From Asterias rubens (lineage: Eukaryota > Echinodermata > Asteroidea > Forcipulatida > Asteriidae), in assembly GCF_902459465.1 (NCBI RefSeq), contig NC_047066.1, positions 2,232,001-2,296,000 of the forward strand: 64,000 nt of DNA. Reading direction: 5' to 3'. Below are positions 1 to 10,762 of the stretch, one piece after another. How positions within the stretch are numbered: the first letter of the stretch is position 1; the number at the start of each line of letters is the position of its first letter. Both the position numbers and the translations under genes were made by a program. The notes under the pieces are model-generated. The model did not search any database, was not told the origin of the DNA, and saw nothing but the letters and a program-made list of their open reading frames with translations.

Positions 1-3000
1 AGGAACCTTCTGGGCAATCACTGTCTTCAATGAAATCAAGTGGATCTCTCTGAACAAAATCCCTTGGCATCACGTGATTTGGTGGTCTGGCAAAACGATT
101 ATATGCGAATTTCATTCGGTTTACATGAATTGGCACATGAAGTAATTTGTTATTTTCCAGGTTTCGGACTCTGAAATTAACAAGACCGGTTTGTTGCACA
201 AGCAAAAATGGACCACACCAAAATTTCTGGAGTTTTTTAGACAGTCCCTTTTGGGTTGCTGGGATATAAATATAAACCACATCTCCAACTTGATAGGGTA
301 CTTCTTGAGTACGACTGTCATAACGTTCCTTCATTGAAGCTTGGTTAGATTCGAGGTGTTTCTTCGATATTTCTCTGGCAACTTCAAGTTGATCAATTAA
401 GTCGTGAATATAATCTCTTACATTTCGGTCTGAATATTCAGGTTTTTCATGAAGAGATACATCAATAGGCAGTACTGCCTCTCTACCATACAACAAAAAG
501 AAAGGGCTGAATCCAATTGAATTGTCCGCAGGTGTACTGCGATACGCAAACTGAATGGCAGGAATATAGTTATCCCAGTTGGTATGGAACTTGTTTACAT
601 AATGAGATACTGTAGTTAAAATCACAGAATTAAATCTTTCTTGTACAGCATTACATTGCGGATGGTACGGACTAGTGTTTACTTTGTCAGTACGCATGAT
701 TTTGCACACTTCTTGAACTAATTTACTTAAAAAGTTCGTTCCTCGGTCACTTAGGAGTACAAGGGGGCAACCATGATTACAAATAATTTCTTTGAAAAAT
801 ACAGTTGCTACAGTGGCAGAGTCCGTTTTAGCAATAGGCACAAGGATAGGCCATCTAGTACAATGATCCATGAAACATAATACATATCTATTTCCTGATT
901 CAGTAACTGGGAGGGGGCCTAGAATGTCTACGCTAACCCTTTGAAATGGTCCAGGAACTTTCATGGTAAGCAGTGGGGCTACAACTTTGTGCTTTGGTGT
1001 TTTAACACGGTGACAAGAATCACAAGATCTGACCCAATTATCAATATCACGATGCATGAACTTCCAAAAATATCGTTGCCGAATTTTACTGTATGTTCTA
1101 TGGAAACCAAAGTGAGCTGACAGAACTAGATCGTGACAATGATGAAGAACAGTATCTATGTACGGACTTGGGATGTACAATTGAACAATATTACGTTCTG
1201 GTATCCTTCTGTTTCGTGGCGTGTGCCAGACATGATACAAAATGCCATTATGTACAAAATACTGATTTACTTCAAGTAATAACCTACGGGCTAGTTTGTT
1301 ATCCTCTGAAAGGACATCTGATTCCAAATAATCAATGATCGGTTTCGAAAATGAGTCATTTTGTTGACCCCGTTTGATTTTATCTAGGTCAATGTTCTCA
1401 TGAACATCAGGTAAGTGATCTTTGAAATTCACCATGTTTTGATTATGCAAACGTTTACCATGTTGGTATCTGAGATTTCGCACTTCGTCTACTTTAGACA
1501 AGTTTTCTTCATGTTTGGAATTATCTAAACCAGTTAAAACTTTCTCAGCTTCTGATTGACTTAATTGTGCGGTCTCAATATGTGAACTTTCTACTGGTGG
1601 GTGAGAAACACATGTGGGTTGGTAATTATCTTTACAGATTCTACTCAGAGTGTCTACATTAGCAAGTTTCTTGCCTGGTCGGTGTTCAATATCATAACTG
1701 TACGATTGCAAATACAAGGACCAACGAGCTAATCTGCCAGATGAACGTTTTTGGTCAAACAACCATTTGAGAGCTTGATGATCAGTTACAATTTTGAATT
1801 TTGGGCTATGTTCCAAGTAAGTGGAAAACTTTTTCACTCCTTCAACAACGGCAAGTGCTTCTAATTCCGTCACAGTATAATTGCGTTCCGCTGGCTTAAG
1901 TGCTCTACTGGCATATGCAATAGCTCTTTCGTTACCGTCCTGTATTTGGGATAATACAAATCCTAATCCTTGAAAAGACGCATCAGTTTGCAAAACAAAT
2001 TGTGAGTGTTCATCAAACCTTGGATGGGACAATACAGGTGGCTCTAAAAGTTTTTGTTTCAGTTGCTCAAAAGCTTCTGAACATTCTTTTGTCCATTGGA
2101 AAGGAATGTCTTTACGAGTCAGTGCAGCTAATGGTTGAGCAATTTTGCTGAAATCCTTTATGTAACGCCTGTAATAACCAACAAAACCTAGGAATGCACG
2201 AACATCTTTGACATTCTTTGGTGATGGGTATTCTTGTACAACTTTGAGCTTTTCTGGGTCAGTTGCAACACCGTCTTCACTAATTATGTGCCCGAGGTAG
2301 TGTATTCTATCACATGCAAATGAACATTTCTTTGGCTTAAGTTTAAGATTAACATCTCTGAATTTCTGAAATACTTGGCACAAATGATCGAGATGGTCTT
2401 TGAAAGTGTCACTATAAATGATGATGTCATCCAAGTACACTAAACAAAACTTCCAATGCAACCCTCTTAGCACTTCATGCATTGTTCTTTGGAATGCACT
2501 GGGTGCATTGTGTAGTCCAAAAGGTAACACATTGAATTCATACAATCCGTCTTGAGTAATGAATGCCGTTTTCTTTTTAGAATCTCTATCTAAACCTATT
2601 TGCCAATATCCTGACGCCATATCTAGAGTTGAGAAATATGCTGGTTTAGTCATACCAAGGTTGTTAAAAGTATCGGAAATACTGGGCAGTGGAAAATTGT
2701 CTCTGACCGTGATCTGGTTTAATCTTCTAAAGTCAATACAAAATCTGTATTCGCCAGTTTTCTTTGTAACCATAACAACTGGACTAGAAAATGGTGAAGT
2801 TGACTCTGAAATAATACCATCATTTAACATTTTGTTAACATGTTCTCTTATTGTCTGCTGTAACCTAGGTGAATGTCTGTATGGGCGGGATCTAACTGGA
2901 GGATTGTTACCAATATCGATTCTATGTTCAACCTTATCGTAAAATCCACGTGGGCTTTTTGCGGTTTCAAACACATCAGCATAACTATTGATTAGAGCTT

Positions 3001-3181
3001 TAAGCTGTTGTTGTTGAGTAAGGTTTATGGAAGAGGATGAAATGTTAATTTTATCGAGAACCTCTTGACCACTAAATGAACATTGTGGGTTTGTAACCTC
3101 ATGACTAATGTTGGTGTTAGGTTCGATCTTGTCAAAATTGGTTAATACAGAAATGTTCTTCCACAATATTGAACGTACCAA
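1..3181 (-). CDS. Ty3/gypsy Pol polyprotein, copy 1, C-terminus cut by window edge
   Basis: This is the same reading frame as the complete copy at 11848-15225, read right to left and leaving the window at base 1. It includes reverse transcriptase, RNase H and the integrase core. The missing part is the last ~65 residues, including the chromodomain remnant. Upstream, on the same strand, another frame (3132-3374) carries the preceding linker up to the hAT insertion boundary at 3330, so the same frameshift near 3155-3180 is present as in copy 2. Recognised by identity with copy 2; see that entry for motifs. Confidence 0.88.
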   Translation of the reverse strand, partial: MVRSILWKNISVLTNFDKIEPNTNISHEVTNPQCSFSGQEVLDKINISSSSINLTQQQQLKALINSYADVFETAKSPRGFYDKVEHRIDIGNNPPVRSRPYRHSPRLQQTIREHVNKMLNDGIISESTSPFSSPVVMVTKKTGEYRFCIDFRRLNQITVRDNFPLPSISDTFNNLGMTKPAYFSTLDMASGYWQIGLDRDSKKKTAFITQDGLYEFNVLPFGLHNAPSAFQRTMHEVLRGLHWKFCLVYLDDIIIYSDTFKDHLDHLCQVFQKFRDVNLKLKPKKCSFACDRIHYLGHIISEDGVATDPEKLKVVQEYPSPKNVKDVRAFLGFVGYYRRYIKDFSKIAQPLAALTRKDIPFQWTKECSEAFEQLKQKLLEPPVLSHPRFDEHSQFVLQTDASFQGLGFVLSQIQDGNERAIAYASRALKPAERNYTVTELEALAVVEGVKKFSTYLEHSPKFKIVTDHQALKWLFDQKRSSGRLARWSLYLQSYSYDIEHRPGKKLANVDTLSRICKDNYQPTCVSHPPVESSHIETAQLSQSEAEKVLTGLDNSKHEENLSKVDEVRNLRYQHGKRLHNQNMVNFKDHLPDVHENIDLDKIKRGQQNDSFSKPIIDYLESDVLSEDNKLARRLLLEVNQYFVHNGILYHVWHTPRNRRIPERNIVQLYIPSPYIDTVLHHCHDLVLSAHFGFHRTYSKIRQRYFWKFMHRDIDNWVRSCDSCHRVKTPKHKVVAPLLTMKVPGPFQRVSVDILGPLPVTESGNRYVLCFMDHCTRWPILVPIAKTDSATVATVFFKEIICNHGCPLVLLSDRGTNFLSKLVQEVCKIMRTDKVNTSPYHPQCNAVQERFNSVILTTVSHYVNKFHTNWDNYIPAIQFAYRSTPADNSIGFSPFFLLYGREAVLPIDVSLHEKPEYSDRNVRDYIHDLIDQLEVAREISKKHLESNQASMKERYDSRTQEVPYQVGDVVYIYIPATQKGLSKKLQKFWCGPFLLVQQTGLVNFRVRNLENNKLLHVPIHVNRMKFAYNRFARPPNHVMPRDFVQRDPLDFIEDSDCPEGS

Positions 3182-3321
3182 TCTTAGTACGGGGAAAAAT
3201 TGTAACTGGAACCTCGGATGGATTCATTACCATAACTGTTACTTTCGTACCAAAGTCTGTCATGCGGGAGCTAGATATAGTGTTAGCAACTACTAGACCA
3301 ATGTTCTGGATATTACGTCCA

Positions 3322-3341
3322 CCATGACCCAGGGCGTCGAT
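3322..3341 (-). mobile_element. hAT 3' terminus and target site in gypsy, copy 1
   Basis: Bases 3322-3329 (CCATGACC) are gypsy coding sequence and form the putative 8-bp target duplication. The hAT terminal repeat CAGGGCGTCGAT starts at 3330, followed by a G-rich subterminal stretch (GGGGGGACGGG near 3357). This is identical to the boundary at 15366-15385. The opposite hAT end, beginning with the same 12 bases, is at 29618 on the plus strand next to the near-identical site GGTCATTG. Confidence 0.75.
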
Positions 3342-3456
3342 CGCTACTGAAAAGTAGGGGGGACGGGCGAGCAAGTCTTGAAAATAAATGTCGATTTTCT
3401 TTTATTTTGATATATATTTTGTTTTTAAAATAAAAAATAATAACACTGAACTTACC

Positions 3457-3645
3457 TTAGAATTTACCAACAATTCTACCGCGTGTATCAGCTGACTTGA
3501 GTAGAAATTCCTGTGCAATGGCTTGAGGATTTACTGCTGCCAGTCGGTCTCGATGTACGTGGCAGACCATGAGATGGTTAAGACGTTTCTGAGTCATAGT
3601 ACTTCGCAACCATGTTTTCTTGCGTCGTAGAGCACTGAATGAACG
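3457..3645 (-). pseudogene. hAT transposase C-terminal remnant after premature stop, copy 1
   Basis: In frame with the transposase, directly after its TAA at 3646-3648, the minus strand stays open for ~62 codons to a TAA at 3457-3459. It encodes RSFSALRR and a leucine-rich tail, which is the conserved hAT C-terminal dimerisation region. The usual glutamate before RSFSALRR has become the stop, consistent with a single base change. Confidence 0.75.
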
Positions 3646-5691
3646 TTAAGCTACACATGAACTTGCTGGGGAGATGAGAAGAAGCCTGAGCAACTGTTCA
3701 ACTTGAGGGAACATTCTACGGACTTCCGGCACCATTGCCAAAAAGATCTTTCGGTAGTCCTCAACGGATGATCCACTAAACTGATTCCGAAAGAAGGCCA
3801 ATTGTTGCTGTAGAGAATCCGTGAGTTCAGGATACTTACGAATTGTATGTGGCTGAACGGACCCAGTAAGTAGCACGTCGCTTAAGTCCTTATACAAGAT
3901 GAGGTCAGTGGATGTGAAGTAGTCTTTTAAGTTAGAAATTGCACTGTCAATGACCTTGAAGAAATCCACTCTGTACAATTCCTCTGCAGAGTTGGCAGTG
4001 TACTCTTGGGTAGCTCCATCATCGTGTCTTTTTGGAAGTTTGCGCTTACGTGGAAGAGTTACTGGTTCTAGGTTGCACTGTATGAGTAGTTGTTCTGTTG
4101 CTTCAAAGACCTCCCTAAATTGTTGAACACAACGAAGGGTGAGTAGATTACGCCTTGTTACTTCTGCTGCATCAAGCATCCCAGAAACTGTCTTATCTGT
4201 TCCTTGGAGAGCCCTATTAAAGTGTTCAAGGCACTGGATAACAGGTAAAGCTGTAAACAATCCAAGAATGCATTTTCCAGACGAAAGACAACTATGAAGG
4301 CCGCTAGCTCTTGATGAAGTGTTTGTCCCAAAGTCTTCAGCTGCTTCATGAAGGGCATCCAATACGGCTTCAAAATTCTGCAAAACCGATTTAACTGCAG
4401 CTGAATGCGTTAACCAGCGAGTTGGGCATATTGGCTTTAGTCTTGTAGGGGAAGGATTATCAGTGTCAGCAGAATGTAGATTCAAGTACAGGTGTTTGAA
4501 CTTTCCAGAGCTGTTATATAGGTTGCCGAGTTCCTGTACATATCCAAGGGCATTCCTTATATATGGTGCAGTTTGCAGTGCTTTGGAAGTGATGAGGTGT
4601 GTCACATGGGCTCCGCAGTGAAAGTAACTTGCCATCGGTTGTATTTTTTTAATCTCTGCTTGACATCCTTTGTATTTTCCAGACATGTTGCTTGCCCCGT
4701 CATACGTTTGTGCTCTAAGGTGTTCTATAGGCAGTTGCAGTCGTATCAGGGCATCCTGCAGCATCTTAGAAAGTGATTCCCCACTTGTTGAGGAAACCTG
4801 GTAGAGGCCTAGCATTTCCTCCTGAACAACAAACGAATCATCAACATAACGCACGCACACACTCTCCTGTTCATTGCCCTGAATGTCTTGCGTTCCATCA
4901 ATTATGATTCCAAACTGTGTAGACATTTTGTTCACATCACTGCAGATATCCCTCAAAACAGCATGGCCCATTAACTGCAAAATTTCGTTCTGAATGTCAC
5001 CACCTGTAAAAGTAGTCTTCCTTGTTAGCCATCTTTTCAGATTGTCATCATCATCAGCCCGCAACTGCAATAGTTTCTGGAAGTTACCATCCAACGCATC
5101 TTTTCCTCTAATGGCAAGACCCTGTTGGGCTAAAAACTGCAATGAGGTAATGATCTTTAGAAGAGCTGACCGTGCGGTATGTTGTTCTTCTCGAAGTCTA
5201 GAGTCGAGTTGCACATTGGTATCAGTTTGGATTCTTCGAAATTTTAGATTTTCAGAAGCAAGCTTGTGAGTGGTCGACTTTTCATGTTGTCTAAATTTCT
5301 CTGTGCTCTTCTTCCAGTTGCGAAATCCCTTTGACACAAAAGCCTCATCTGAACAGCGGGCAAGCTGAGTAAGATTTTGCCGAGAAGCACTAGTACAACA
5401 GTGGCAAAGTACCCCACCTATGCTCTGATCGAAATGAAGCCATGGGAAGTCTTTGAACCACTTGTGCTGAAACTTAAGCTTACGGTTCTGGAGTGTTTGA
5501 ACTGGGATGCAACTCACATCATCAGGTTGATAAGGTTGATTGGGGAACTGTTCAGCAGTAGTCTCTATCTCAACGTTCGAACATTCACCTTGTTCTTTCT
5601 CAATCTCACCAATTTCACTTTGTCTTTGGGCATCATGTTCATCCTGTTCCTGTTGAGACGTAGCCACTGAGAAGAATTTTCTAAGATCCAT
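3646..5691 (-). CDS. hAT transposase (ZMYM/TTF zinc-finger type), copy 1
   Basis: 681 codons, identical in protein to the copy at 15689-17734, which carries the full description. The stop at 3646 is an in-frame nonsense codon. The frame continues open to 3457 and would encode the C-terminal hAT dimerisation segment (RSFSALRR motif directly after the stop). The only base difference I noticed between copies in this gene, near 4340, is silent in this frame. Probably a recently dead or truncated transposase. Confidence 0.9.
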   Translation of the reverse strand: MDLRKFFSVATSQQEQDEHDAQRQSEIGEIEKEQGECSNVEIETTAEQFPNQPYQPDDVSCIPVQTLQNRKLKFQHKWFKDFPWLHFDQSIGGVLCHCCTSASRQNLTQLARCSDEAFVSKGFRNWKKSTEKFRQHEKSTTHKLASENLKFRRIQTDTNVQLDSRLREEQHTARSALLKIITSLQFLAQQGLAIRGKDALDGNFQKLLQLRADDDDNLKRWLTRKTTFTGGDIQNEILQLMGHAVLRDICSDVNKMSTQFGIIIDGTQDIQGNEQESVCVRYVDDSFVVQEEMLGLYQVSSTSGESLSKMLQDALIRLQLPIEHLRAQTYDGASNMSGKYKGCQAEIKKIQPMASYFHCGAHVTHLITSKALQTAPYIRNALGYVQELGNLYNSSGKFKHLYLNLHSADTDNPSPTRLKPICPTRWLTHSAAVKSVLQNFEAVLDALHEAAEDFGTNTSSRASGLHSCLSSGKCILGLFTALPVIQCLEHFNRALQGTDKTVSGMLDAAEVTRRNLLTLRCVQQFREVFEATEQLLIQCNLEPVTLPRKRKLPKRHDDGATQEYTANSAEELYRVDFFKVIDSAISNLKDYFTSTDLILYKDLSDVLLTGSVQPHTIRKYPELTDSLQQQLAFFRNQFSGSSVEDYRKIFLAMVPEVRRMFPQVEQLLRLLLISPASSCVA

Positions 5692-5795
5692 TTTAGAAAA
5701 GCTTTGGGAGGCCAGCGTGAGCGTTTATCGTTTGGCAGCTTGAAGGTCTTCGACAAAATAATCTTGTCATGGCCCAAACTGCTCCTGTTTATTAG

Positions 5796-5875
5796 CTGTT
5801 CCGACCTACCGTCGGAACAGGTATTGTTTTCGTCGAGATTTTTATTAGGTGTTCGTGCTGATGCACGAACACCTA
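5796..5875. repeat. Two adjacent perfect hairpins, copy 1
   Basis: The first hairpin has 10-bp arms CTGTTCCGAC / GTCGGAACAG with a 5-base loop (5796-5820). The second has 13-bp arms TAGGTGTTCGTGC / GCACGAACACCTA with a 4-base loop (5846-5875). They sit ~100 bp upstream of the transposase start on the minus strand. Related motifs (AGGTGTTTGTG, then GCTGTTCCG) recur at 30065-30100 beside the other half of the split hAT. Confidence 0.7.
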
Positions 5876-6500
5876 TTGTTATTGCTCTGTTTTTTTTTCT
5901 TCTCCATCTTCCTTCTTCTTCACCGTCAACTCTTATCTACAGCATAACTCAAGATTCAAGCCAAACTGAACCTTGAAACTCACCAGACAATTGAACCTCA
6001 ATACGAAGACGGCACAGATTTCATTACGTCATGATGACGTCATTAGGTGTCAAATTACAGGGTTTTTAAAGTTGAAAGGGACCATTTTCGTTTTGCTGTA
6101 TCTCAACGAATATGAAAGCTATGATGTTCAAAGTTTTCGCATCTGATAGACCAAGACTGGGGCAACATTTGAAAAGTTAACGCCAAAATCGTACGACCTT
6201 AGCATCCGGGTCGTTACCCTGGGTCGAAGTTCACCTTCGGGTTTTTTTCGTCAAAAAACAACTTTCGAGCTTTTCTACGGAATAACTCAAGATTGAGATT
6301 GAATGGAATGTTGAAACTCAATAGTTAGTTGAACCTCAGTATCAAGACAACACATACTTAATTACGTCAGTATGACGTCATCGGGAATTGAATTACGTTA
6401 GATCAAAGTTTAATATTTGTAAAAATCATAACTCAAAAACTATGATTCGGATTTTGACAATCTACACATCATCGGATAGATCATTAAATTACTCACCCTG
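5876..6500. repeat. Two degenerate ~338-bp direct repeats with CRE-like palindromes, copy 1
   Basis: AACTCAAGATT at 5945 and 6284 open two diverged repeats. Each has an ACGTCA...TGACGT inverted motif (6026-6040 and 6364-6378), containing the CRE-like octamer TGACGTCA. No reading frame of interest. Possibly internal sequence of a non-autonomous element; family unknown. Confidence 0.5.
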
Positions 6501-6899
6501 GCAGACTAATTCTTCTCTAACATTATTTAATTAATAAAATATTTTTAATACTTCTAGTGCAAAACAAAATTTGAAAATTTCATAAAATCTTATCGTATTC
6601 ATGTTTTTAAAACTACTGATCATTTCAACGTAATTTTTGTTTCAGATTGTAAAACAGCAATCCCGCTCAATCTTTTGCACAGATATAACCAAATTTGGAC
6701 CTTTACATCAGTCGAAAACGGACGTCAAAGCACCTGTTGACCCACGCGTTTACCCCATTTTGATCAACAACGCACGCTATGTACGCTATGCAGTGCAAGC
6801 GCGGGAATTCCCAAAAATGCTCTCTTTAGTCCAGCGAAAGAGGGCGCTGTAACGTTTTTAGTAACATCGAGCGCTGAGTGAATCGCGGTGAATCGCAAT

Positions 6900-7900
6900 A
6901 GTTGAGTAATAATGAACAACGTCTCGCACCAAAACTACAAGTAGGAATACATATGCATTGATGTTATAAGATACATTATACACCTTCAGATAGTCCATCA
7001 CATAATTATAAAATGTTTACAAGTCATACATCAGCTGAAAGGTTTTAATGAACTAGTCAGGATCTACACAAATGAAATCAGTTTAAACTTGGCTTCTTGT
7101 TCAAACCAGAGGTTGAAAATAATTGGTCAAAGAAAAATAATTTCACAACCACACATTTGATTTTTTATATATTTATACGTCATTGGGTAGGTATGTAACA
7201 ACTTAAGAAACGATACACAACATTGACTATTAAACCTTGACCTTCAGTTAAACAGGAAGATGCAGTTAATTATTTGAAAAAATATTACCCCAGAACCAGA
7301 AATTAGTTGTTTATTATCTGAACGTCGTCAGATAAGGCTTTGAAAAACATTACTAACGCTATAATTTGTGACCTGACAAAATTGTCTTCCGGTTCAAACC
7401 GGATATTTAATATTTGAAAAAAATCATAACACCTGAACCATACATTGGATTTTTTCAATCTATGCATCATCTGAAAGGTCTTAATAGACTTATCACGTGC
7501 TATACAATATGCGACCCTGTTTGACCTTGACTTCCAGTTAAAGTTGGAAACTGATATATAATGTTTGAAAAATAAAAAAATCCTAAACCACATGATTTGA
7601 TTTTTATCATCTATACGTCAAAAGAAAGAACTCAAAAGACATCACCAACGCTACCAAGTGTGACCTCATTTGACAGTACCTTCCGGTTCAAAACGGAAGT
7701 TGAAACTTTATATTTGAAAAAATCATAACTTCTAAACCAAATATTGGATTTTTACGACCCATCCATCATTTAAAAGGTCTTAATAAACTTATCACGCGCA
7801 ACATAAAAAGTAACCCCTATTTGACCTTTTATCCGATGCAAACCGGATGTTGGTGTTTAATTTGTAAACAAATCATAACTCCTTAACCAGTCATTGGATT
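6900..7900. repeat. Degenerate ~150-bp tandem array with small hairpins, copy 1
   Basis: A block resembling TTTGAAAAAATCATAAC, followed by ...TTGGATTTTT..., recurs at roughly 7415, 7560, 7708 and 7860. Each unit is preceded by a short inverted repeat: CCGGTTCAAACCGG, TTCCA...TGGAA, CTTCCG...CGGAAG and ATCCG...CGGAT. I see no coding potential. Confidence 0.55.
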
Positions 7901-9032
7901 GATGAGGTAAATGTTGTCACCAATTCATTCACTCACTCACCACGAACACCTTGTTTTTGTAGTAAACAAAATTGTACATGTACCTCTAGTTATTTTTATT
8001 ATTATTATTATTCTTTGTTTCCGCACAAAACCCCATTGCGTTTGTACAGCATTTTTGTTCATGCTCCGTCTCCTAAAGTATAAGGATAAAAGAGTTAAAT
8101 CATTTATCAAATTGAAGCTTAGAACATAAGCTTTACTCTAATAAAAAAGTGTTAACATTCTTAATTAATTAACCACGTGGTCTTCATTTGAATTTTTAAT
8201 TTGTAAACTTGATGCAGTCACTTTCATGTTATTGTGAAACATTCTCTTCGGTAATACAACACAGTATGTACTTCGATGAGTTGTTGACTTCTTGAAAGGA
8301 GTCTATACTATTTTGTTTCCTACCTGCGTTCTGGACACATTACTCTGTACACGCACAACGTACGGAGGTTTAGGATTTTCGTTAAATCAACTTGTACTAG
8401 ATCAAACATCAAACCACCGACCCCCAAAAAATTTTAAAATCGTAATTAACTAACCCCGTGACCCATATTTGCATATTTAATTGTACAAGGGGACAAAGTT
8501 GTTGGAGCTTCCTGTTGATGCTGACATCATGAGAACATCAGCACAAGTATTGGAATTGCACTATTGAACCACTTGGAGTGTTCATGGAGTCCAACACGTC
8601 AGTCTAGAGTCCAACTCTGATTGAAAAAAACAATTCAGGCATCATCTTCAATTTAATTTTATGCAACAAGCAAACTTATAAATTTTCTGATTTTATTTCA
8701 AAGGGTAACATAAATGGCTGTTAGCAAACGGTTTCCAACAAAAACTACATGGTGTACGTGCATAATACTCTTACTGGCCTCAAGCATTGACCTCTAGATA
8801 ATAAATCAAGCATTCAGTTTCGAACAATACCAATCGTCAGCCGTTGAAGTTCATTGAACATGGGGCTGATGGCGATCAAAAGGCTAAAAGTTTGTTATCG
8901 CCACATTATTCAGCGAACCATGAATCATACACAGCTACTATTCACAAGAAAATCTATGCGTTGAGGGTAAACAGACAGCACACAATGGAACCACTGGGCT
9001 CACACTGTGTGGTCTAGTATAGGAAGATATTA
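7901..9032. other. No recognisable feature, copy 1
   Basis: A/T-rich sequence with no convincing ORF, RNA gene or element end. Duplication 2 begins at the equivalent of base 8888 (20932 in copy 2). Confidence 0.5.
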
Positions 9033-10437
9033 TGGAACGCCAAAGAGGCATTTAATCATCGGTGATGGTCGTTTGCAACCGGTGATCAAATTTGTCATCG
9101 GTGGTGGTCCTATGCGATCGGTGATCAACTTTAGCAATCGGTGATAAAACACGATCGGTGGTCCATTTTAGCGATCGGTCATGCATATTCATGATCGGTG
9201 ATGGTATTAGCGATCGGTCATGCATATTCACGACCGGTGATAGCTTTTTGCAATCGGTCAACTTTAGGGATCGGTGATGGCTTTTTGCAATCGGTCTACT
9301 TTAGGGATCGGTGATGGCTTTTTGCAATCGGTCAACTTTAGTGATCGGTGATGGCTTTTTGCATTCGGTCAACTTTAGTGATCGGTGATGGCTTTTTGCA
9401 ATCGGTCAACTTTAGTGATCGGAGGTGGCTTTTTGCAATCAGTCAAGTTTAGGGATCGGTGGTGGCTTTTTGCAATCGGTCAACTTTTGCAACCGGTGAT
9501 GGGATTTTGGGATATCCGAATTTTGCGTCCGGTCGGTGCAGGCCTACTTCAAAAACTATGATTGTGTAGATTGTGGATAATAATTGTTGTTATTTTCTAG
9601 TTCACACCACCGTGGAGGAATAAATTACACTCACCAGCGGGTTGAATGACGTGCCAAACATTTTTAGAAGAGTACCTTTTTCTAACTATGTAAGGGGGAA
9701 CGCAACAAACATCAAATTAATTAGCTCTTTCTAAAAAATAATAATAATAATAACAAAGGGGTATGAGAGGGTGTGCAAGCGGATATATGTCCCACAATTG
9801 GTTGTCGTCTTCCGGAAATGGTGTATGCCGGGGAAATACAAATAGTTATATTCAGTGAAGGGAAATGTTTTTGAACAAGAGTCTTTTAACCGATAGTTTT
9901 GTGTGTTAGGTGAAATTTGAAATCATACAAGTAGCCCTGTGTAAACAGAGCCGGAGGTGAGAACATTATGACCACACAAAAACCGTTTTTGATCGAAAAA
10001 ACATAATTTTTATGTGCATCATATGAATGGGTTTTTTTTAGGACAAGCACAGATATAGTAAAACCGGGACGCACTCAACACGTTTTATAAAAGGCTAGGT
10101 AAAGTATTATACAAATATTTCCTTTTAAACGGAGAGGCATGTATTAATTGAATCCAAAGCGAAAAACGTACGGTATAAAGTTCTTAATTTAGGGGGGGGG
10201 GGGCGCAAGGCGAAACAGGTGTTATAAAGTACTAAAGCGGAAATAATACAGGAGCGAGAAATTCTCAACCAAATCCAGTGTCAGGGAGGGTGGAGGTGTT
10301 TGGAAAAGGAAAACATGTTATTGGTGAGGTCTCTCACTGTTGGAGTCATTGATGACATAATCATATAAAAAAAAAATTTAAAAAAACATTCACTTGACCA
10401 GTTTATCTCATAGTTTATCTCCCAATCATGGAGGAAT
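9033..10437. mobile_element. Foldback transposon, left arm only, copy 1 (truncated at duplication junction)
   Basis: The element starts TGGAACGCCAAAGAGGCA right after a TA. It carries the 37-bp GATCGGTGATGGCTTTTTGC-type tandem repeats (about 9060-9500) and then the left subterminal sequence. It breaks off at 10437 where unit 2 begins, so the right arm is missing here. Full description at 21077-24446. Confidence 0.75.
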
Positions 10438-10762
10438 TGGCTCGACTAACAGCTTCAAGCTATTAAACCACTGAAAACAGCCAAGTCAGTTAGGTGTTTA
10501 AACACTCGCCGTCTGCAAACAGCAACAGTTTTCAGGGATTATTTAAAACCTGAAATAATTTTGATGAATAACGAAGTGTTTCACAAATGTTAAGACTATT
10601 ACGAGATAAGCATTGCGGTTGTTGGTCTTGTTCAGCAGTTTGATTGAGGTTGTCCGGCATCTTAGTGCACCATCGTCAGGCGGTGGTTACGTCTTGAAAC
10701 AGTTATTCAACTCAATTCGCCTTTACTATCAATTTACCACGTTTTGAGAAACTTGCAAGATG
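10438..10762. other. Flank of the gypsy 3' LTR, no feature seen
   Basis: 325 bp of unremarkable sequence between the duplication junction and the LTR edge. I see no ORF or element terminus. Confidence 0.5.

Larger units (their letters stand above)
1..10437. repeat. Tandem duplication 1, copy 1 (left end outside window)
   Basis: This stretch repeats at 12045-22482 with an offset of 12043-12045 bases. The differences I could see are a few homopolymer-length changes (the A-run near 3433, the T-run near 6241, the G-run near 10192) and one substitution near 4340, so identity is above 99.9% by eye. The copy stops abruptly at 10437. The matching sequence continues at 22483 with unrelated bases, so 10437/10438 is the unit junction, and it falls inside a foldback transposon. 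Window base 1 lies about 1.6 kb into the unit. Confidence 0.9.
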
